A DNA stretch of 18,466 nt. It comes from Lachnospiraceae bacterium UBA2864. Its GTDB lineage: Bacteria; Bacillota; Clostridia; Lachnospirales; Lachnospiraceae. This document shows, piece by piece, positions 14,813 to 18,466 of the stretch. The number at the start of each line of letters is the position of its first letter. Position 1 is the stretch's first letter. The notes under the pieces are model-generated. The model did not search any database. It saw only the letters and a list, made by a program, of their open reading frames with translations, and was not told the DNA's origin. Made by a program: the position numbers and the translations under genes. The stretch lies in the NCBI GenBank assembly GCA_002350525.1, contig DEFA01000021.1, forward strand, positions 115,147 through 133,612. Reading direction: 5' to 3'.

Positions 14813-15923
14813 AAGCATCAACATTTATATTTATCGGAAGTATGATATATACGAAGGTTCCCTCGTCATCCTTTATGATACAAGGACTCTTTGAATCCTT
14901 CATGTAGATATTTACTTTATCATCATCTATAACCGAAAGTGTATCCATGATAAAGCTTGGGTTGAAACCGATAACGATCTCATCTCCTTCTTTTTCGATA
15001 TCAATGTAGTCATTGAAAGATCCTCTGTTGGTATCTATACGGATATACATAATATCGTTGTTCTTAACTTTAACGATGATAGGCTTTCTGTCAGACTCCT
15101 GAATAAGAAGGCTCGCTCTGCTTATACAACCCATAAGTTCCTGACGATTAGCCTTAACGATAAGAGACTGATCCATGGAAAGCATATGAGTAATCTTGAA
15201 ATACTCACCTTCTATAAGTCTTGAGACAACTCTTGTATTTTCAAACTCAAAAAGCATTGCGGTATTTGTAAAATAGATAACTACGTCATCATCCGCTCCA
15301 CCTGTAATAATTCTTGTAACATCCTTAAGTGTTTTTCCCGGAACGATAGCGCTGATATCCGAATTATCTCCCTTAAGAGGAATCTTTCTCATGGATATTC
15401 TGCTTCCGTCAAGAGATGTTACGGTAAGAACATTATCTTTAACCTGGAAATTCTCACCTGTCATCATTCTTGAATTTTCATTATCGGATACCGAGAATAT
15501 AGTCTGTCTTACTATGTCTCTTAGACCGAGCTGAGAGATTGTTATACTCTGCTCTTTCTCAACAAATGGAAATTCAGGAAAATCTGTTCCATCCCAGAAA
15601 GGAATAGAGAATTCCGTCTTTTCACATTTTATCTCCATCTTGTAATCATTATTTGTTATAAGATCAACTTCGCTGTCATTAAGATTTCTTACAATATCGT
15701 AGAAGAGCTTTGCATTTACTGCAGCTGTTCCTTCTTCGAGGATAACACCTTCCACATAAGTCTCTATTCCGAGATTAAGATTATTGGCTGTAAGTTTGAT
15801 TTTTCCGAGTTTAGCCTCTATAAGTATACATTCAAGAATAGGTTTGGTTGTTTTTACGGCAACTGCCTTGGAAACAATATTTATACCGGCTAGAAGATTT
15901 GATTTTCTGATTTTTATATTCAT
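14808..15923 (-). CDS. dnaN: DNA polymerase III beta subunit (sliding clamp)
   Basis: The 371-residue processivity clamp encircles DNA and tethers polymerase III and other partners. It has the usual length and start MNIKIRKSNLLAGINIVSKAV, with three clamp folds; family segments include LNLGIETYVEG, DGTDFPEFP and the middle-domain SLDGSRISMRK. The ATG at 15923 follows AAAGGAACGGTAAC. It lies downstream of dnaA, with the 168-base unwinding region between them. The C-terminus (YIILPININVDAY) lies where the conserved clamp tail is expected. The stop codon falls in a hairpin-repeat copy. Confidence 0.97.
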   Translation of the reverse strand: MNIKIRKSNLLAGINIVSKAVAVKTTKPILECILIEAKLGKIKLTANNLNLGIETYVEGVILEEGTAAVNAKLFYDIVRNLNDSEVDLITNNDYKMEIKCEKTEFSIPFWDGTDFPEFPFVEKEQSITISQLGLRDIVRQTIFSVSDNENSRMMTGENFQVKDNVLTVTSLDGSRISMRKIPLKGDNSDISAIVPGKTLKDVTRIITGGADDDVVIYFTNTAMLFEFENTRVVSRLIEGEYFKITHMLSMDQSLIVKANRQELMGCISRASLLIQESDRKPIIVKVKNNDIMYIRIDTNRGSFNDYIDIEKEGDEIVIGFNPSFIMDTLSVIDDDKVNIYMKDSKSPCIIKDDEGTFVYIILPININVDAY

Positions 15924-15965
15924 GTTACCGTTCCTTTCTACTGTGGGGCGGCGCCATCACAGATG

Positions 15966-16026
15966 CTATAATAAATAATTATATATTTAGTAGTAATAGT
16001 ATTAGGAGCTGTTGATATGTTGAAAA
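15966..16026 (-). other. oriC: oriC unwinding region: tandem DnaA boxes, GC spacer, DnaA-trio-like triplets, AT-rich DUE
   Basis: Read on the minus strand, the dnaA-dnaN gap holds two abutting DnaA-box-like sites, TTTTCAACA (16018-16026) and ATATCAACA (16010-16018), sharing one base. They are followed by the GC-rich spacer GCTCC (16005-16009), the triplet run TAATACTATTACTACTAA (15987-16004), and an AT-only stretch to about 15967. This is the order known for the B. subtilis basal unwinding system, in which DnaA loads from boxes onto trios and melts the adjacent AT-rich DNA. The position between dnaA and dnaN also matches. The boxes deviate from TTATCCACA at two positions each, so function is inferred. 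Confidence 0.72.
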
Positions 16027-16091
16027 GTTCTTAAAACCCTTATATATCAAGGCATTCGGGTGTTCAAAAATGTTAATTTGTTACCGATATG

Positions 16092-17486
16092 CTATTTTTG
16101 TTCTGGGTTTATCTTGTTGATAATCACATTTATGGTAGATGCGAAGTTATCATCTTTCTTCATTTTCTCTTCAATTCTCTTAATTCCGTTATACACAGTT
16201 GCATGGTCTTTACCGCCTACAACCTCACCAATGGCCTGAAGACTCTTGTCTGTAAGATCACGGCTGAGATACATAACAGTCTGTCTTGCAAGAGCAATAT
16301 CCTTACTTCTCTTAGTAGAAGTAATATCCGGGATTGAAACTCCCATATGCTCAGCAACAACATTAAGTATAACCTCAGGAGTAACCGTTACATTTACATC
16401 TTTGGATATAAGATCCTTAAGTGTTTCCTTGGCAAGATCAACAGTAACCTTTTCGTTACTGAGTTTGGAATAAACACTTATCTTATTAAGAGCACCTTCA
16501 AGTTCTCTTACATTAGATACGATGTTTTCCGCAATATACTGAAGTACTTCATCAGGTATGGAAAGCTTGTTTGAATCGGCTTTATTCTTAAGAATAGCCA
16601 TTCTTGTTTCATAGTCAGGAGCATGAATATCAATAGGAACTCCCCACTCGAAACGGGATCTGAGTCTCTCATCGAGCTGCTTTATCTCTCTTGGAGGTCT
16701 ATCTGATGATATGATGATCTGTTTTTTTGCTTCATATAAGAAGTTAAATGTATTGAAGAACTCTTCCTGAGTTCTTTCCTTACCTATTATAGTCTGAATA
16801 TCATCTATTATAAGTACATCAACCTGTCTGTACTTTGCTCTGAACTCATCGGTCTTATTCTGCTTTATTGCATCTATGATCTCGTTGGTAAATGTTTCAG
16901 ATGTAACGTAGAGAACCTTTGCATTTTCATCATGCTGCAGAATATAATGAGCTATGGACTGAATAAGATGAGTTTTTCCGAGTCCGGAACCTCCGTACAG
17001 GAAAAGCGGATTGAAATTATCCTGGCTCGGAAGATCTGCAACCGCAGTACATGTAGCATGTGCATGCTTATTACTCTCACCGACGATGAAATTCTCAAAT
17101 GTATATTTAGGATTAAGATTACCTCTTTTAATAGCTGCATAATATGCATCACTGTAAGGCTTATCTTCGTAAGAAGTCTCATCCTGTACTTCACCGTCAA
17201 CAGTAGCTGCTATCTTATTCTTTTCATCTATAACAAGATCGATTTTATAATCATCAAAGAATTCTCTTATTGACGAAAGAAGAAATATGTCATAACCTTT
17301 GTTACGGAGGTAATCAACACCGTGCTTACCTCTCTTCTCATCAACGTAAAGATAAACAACGTTATCCTTTACATCATATATACTGAGTGGTTTAATCCAT
17401 GTCTCTATAATTATCCTTGAAACATCGTAGTGATTTTCAAGAATATTAAGTATTTCATCCCAGTTTTTTTCAATATTTTCTTTCAT
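16092..17486 (-). CDS. dnaA: Chromosomal replication initiator protein DnaA
   Basis: The 464-residue AAA+ ATPase binds DnaA boxes and opens oriC. Domain I is residues 1-85 (with WIKPL near residue 30) and domain II a short linker to about 125. Domain III shows NPKYTFENFIVGESN, Walker A GGSGLGKT (165-172), Walker B LIIDDIQ (225-231) and the arginine-finger region LDERLRSRFEWG. Domain IV carries the helix-turn-helix signature GGKDHATVYNGIKRI (424-438). The start at 17486 follows AAAGGA with 10 bases between. It heads the minus-strand series towards dnaN, and DnaA boxes lie both upstream (17686-17728) and downstream, suggesting autoregulation. Confidence 0.98.
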   Translation of the reverse strand: MKENIEKNWDEILNILENHYDVSRIIIETWIKPLSIYDVKDNVVYLYVDEKRGKHGVDYLRNKGYDIFLLSSIREFFDDYKIDLVIDEKNKIAATVDGEVQDETSYEDKPYSDAYYAAIKRGNLNPKYTFENFIVGESNKHAHATCTAVADLPSQDNFNPLFLYGGSGLGKTHLIQSIAHYILQHDENAKVLYVTSETFTNEIIDAIKQNKTDEFRAKYRQVDVLIIDDIQTIIGKERTQEEFFNTFNFLYEAKKQIIISSDRPPREIKQLDERLRSRFEWGVPIDIHAPDYETRMAILKNKADSNKLSIPDEVLQYIAENIVSNVRELEGALNKISVYSKLSNEKVTVDLAKETLKDLISKDVNVTVTPEVILNVVAEHMGVSIPDITSTKRSKDIALARQTVMYLSRDLTDKSLQAIGEVVGGKDHATVYNGIKRIEEKMKKDDNFASTINVIINKINPEQK

Positions 17487-17532
17487 CTAAATGTATCCTT
17501 TTCCAGTTTTGAGGGCAAAAACCCACTTATCT

Positions 17533-17561
17533 ATAATACACCAAAACAGCATATTTAACAA
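17533..17561 (-). promoter_or_regulatory. Candidate dnaA promoter
   Basis: On the minus strand TTGTTA (17556-17561), a 17-base spacer and TATTAT (17533-17538) lie about 47 bases upstream of the dnaA start codon. The DnaA-box group at 17686-17728 lies upstream of this promoter rather than on it. Confidence 0.5.
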
Positions 17562-17685
17562 GTTATTCAAATTCTTTAAATTTCCGAATTATGTAAATAG
17601 ATATCAAACATTTAACATAATTTTGTTGATATAAGAGTCCTTATTTAATGGGATTTTTTGTATTTTAAACATAAAACTCACAGAG

Positions 17686-17728
17686 TTATACATAAGTTAT
17701 CAACAGTTTATAAACAAAATGTTGATAA
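17686..17728. other. oriC: DnaA-box cluster upstream of dnaA (second oriC lobe)
   Basis: The rpmH-dnaA gap (17487-17933) contains TTATACATA (17686-17694) and TTATCAACA (17697-17705) on the plus strand and TTATCAACA on the minus strand (17720-17728). The last two are one base from the consensus TTATCCACA and face each other across a perfect 10-bp palindrome, GTTTATAAAC (17706-17715). An AT-rich tract follows at about 17747-17768. In many Bacillota the origin has such a box cluster upstream of dnaA in addition to the one downstream. Besides this the gap holds the dnaA and rpmH promoters; I see no gene in it. Confidence 0.75.
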
Positions 17729-17798
17729 GTTACGTAAACTAAAGGAATATTATATTTTTATTTTATATCCGAAAATACCCTAAAAAACGCAATATTTC

Positions 17799-17827
17799 TT
17801 GACTTTTACATGTATGTCACATAAAAT
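17799..17827 (+). promoter_or_regulatory. Promoter of rpmH-rnpA
   Basis: TTGACT (17799-17804), a 17-base spacer and TAAAAT (17822-17827) form a strong sigma-A promoter with five of six matches in each box. Transcription would start near 17835, giving an rpmH leader of about 100 bases. Confidence 0.75.
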
Positions 17828-17865
17828 AGAAAAGATTTGTCCTCAGAGAATATAAGGAGTTTTTC

Positions 17866-17874
17866 TGTGGGTAA
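17866..17874 (-). other. Isolated DnaA box in the rpmH leader
   Basis: TGTGGGTAA on the plus strand reads TTACCCACA on the minus strand, one base from TTATCCACA. It lies downstream of the rpmH promoter, within the predicted leader, so DnaA bound there could affect rpmH transcription. A single nine-base match can arise by chance. Confidence 0.45.
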
Positions 17875-17933
17875 TATTTTCTTATATAATAAGGAAGAAA
17901 TTTTATCATTTTGAAAAAGGAGGAATTATCGAT

Positions 17934-18068
17934 ATGAAGATGACATTTCAGCCAAAGAAGAGATCTCATTCAAAGGTTCATGGTTTCAGAAAGAGAATGA
18001 GCACAGCTAACGGACGTAAGGTTCTTTCAGCTAGAAGAAGAAAAGGCAGAAAAGCATTATCTGCATAA
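17934..18068 (+). CDS. rpmH: Large ribosomal subunit protein bL34
   Basis: The protein has 44 residues, MKMTFQPKKRSHSKVHGFRK onward, ending RRRKGRKALSA. This is the full-length, very basic bL34, a structural protein of the large ribosomal subunit. The motif TFQPKK-R-x-x-KVHGFRKRMSTANGRKVL-x-RRRKGRK is the family signature. AGGAGG lies 10 bases before the ATG, and a strong promoter is about 105 bases upstream. It is the first gene of the canonical rpmH-rnpA-yidD series, pointing away from oriC. Confidence 0.98.
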   Translation: MKMTFQPKKRSHSKVHGFRKRMSTANGRKVLSARRRKGRKALSA

Positions 18069-18077
18069 TTTAAGTAT

Positions 18078-18422
18078 ATGAAAAATATCAATACTTTAAA
18101 AAACTTCAGAGAGTTTGGCAGGGTATATGCCCACAAAGAATCGTTTGCCAATAAGTATTTAGTGATGTACATCCTACGTAACGACCGGGAGTACAGTAGA
18201 ATCGGAATCTCTGTAAGTAAGAAGGTCGGTAACAGTGTAGTGAGACACAGAATTACGCGTCTCATAAGGGAAAGTTACAGATTGAATAAAGAAAAGATTA
18301 AAGAAGGTTACGATATTGTTATCGTAGCTCGATTTGCGGCTAAGGGAAGGAGCTTTCAGGAAATTGAAAGTGCCTTTCTGCACCTAAGCCGAAAACTGCA
18401 GATATTAAATGATCAAATTTAA
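18078..18422 (+). CDS. rnpA: Ribonuclease P protein component
   Basis: The 114-residue basic protein binds the RNase P RNA and aids 5' processing of tRNA precursors. The family signature SVSKKVGNSVVRHRITRLIRE, with the RNR-type segment VVRHRITRLIRE, lies at about residues 48-68. FREFGRVYAHKESFANKYLVM at the N-terminus matches the substrate-binding cleft region. The gap to rpmH is only nine bases and shows no clear ribosome-binding site (AATTTAAGT), so translation is probably coupled to rpmH. Length is normal. Confidence 0.97.
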   Translation: MKNINTLKNFREFGRVYAHKESFANKYLVMYILRNDREYSRIGISVSKKVGNSVVRHRITRLIRESYRLNKEKIKEGYDIVIVARFAAKGRSFQEIESAFLHLSRKLQILNDQI

Positions 18423-18437
18423 TATGAAGTAATAAGT

Positions 18438-18466
18438 ATGAAGAAAATTTGCATTTCTTTAATAAA
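18438..18466 (+). CDS. yidD: Start of probable membrane protein insertion efficiency factor YidD, cut by window edge
   Basis: Only nine codons are inside the window, MKKICISLI. Their pattern (a short basic start followed by hydrophobic residues) fits the YidD N-terminus, and yidD is the usual next gene after rnpA. The ATG lies 15 bases after the rnpA stop, with a weak GAAG upstream. The call depends mainly on gene order. Confidence 0.6.

Noticed and set aside
15924..16091. dnaN promoter (TTACTA, 17 bases, TATTAT on the minus strand)
   Set aside because: The -35 match is poor, and the same bases are better explained as the trio and AT-rich unwinding element.

Overview
The window is the replication-origin neighbourhood of a low-GC Gram-positive chromosome. 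Gene content and order (dnaA, dnaN, an S4-domain yaaA, recF, gyrB and gyrA on one strand; rpmH, rnpA and the start of yidD on the other) are the classical Bacillota oriC arrangement. The secreted proteins at the left edge carry clostridial hydrophobic-W (ChW) repeats and an NlpC/P60 protein with repeats typical of Lachnospiraceae cell-surface proteins. Together with the two-subunit class I fumarase this points to Clostridia, most likely a Lachnospiraceae species related to Butyrivibrio or Roseburia. The family is an inference; no species is claimed.

Layout, left to right. Positions 1-39 hold the 5' half of a tRNA-Ser(GCU) on the minus strand, with a near-consensus promoter. Positions 231-4805 hold two divergent genes for large secreted proteins, one with six ChW repeats and one with an NlpC/P60 peptidase domain. 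An aldo/keto reductase (4809-5675) converges on the second. Then come a bidirectional terminator and a decayed gene remnant (5949 to about 6168). Positions 6281-17486 are an uninterrupted minus-strand series: dnaA, dnaN, yaaA, recF, gyrB, gyrA, a 64-residue membrane protein, fumarase alpha, fumarase beta and a 184-residue membrane-anchored protein, closed by a strong terminator at 6230-6269. The rpmH-rnpA-yidD series starts at 17934 on the plus strand.

The origin looks bipartite. The rpmH-dnaA intergenic region holds a near-symmetric group of DnaA boxes between the divergent promoters. The dnaA-dnaN gap holds two abutting DnaA-box-like sites, a short GC-rich spacer, a run of DnaA-trio-like triplets and an AT-rich stretch, which is the layout of the unwinding element known from Bacillus subtilis. 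Genes on either side point away from it, as expected for co-directional replication and transcription; the NlpC/P60 gene is the only complete gene left of the origin that faces it.

The least explained item is a roughly 300-bp mosaic of back-to-back short hairpins with three-base TTC/GAA loops between gyrB and gyrA, flanked by 19-bp near-identical direct repeats. A 28-bp piece of it recurs directly after the dnaN stop codon. It looks like a dispersed palindromic repeat family. The rest of the window is ordinary core chromosome; I see no phage, CRISPR array, insertion sequence or defence system.
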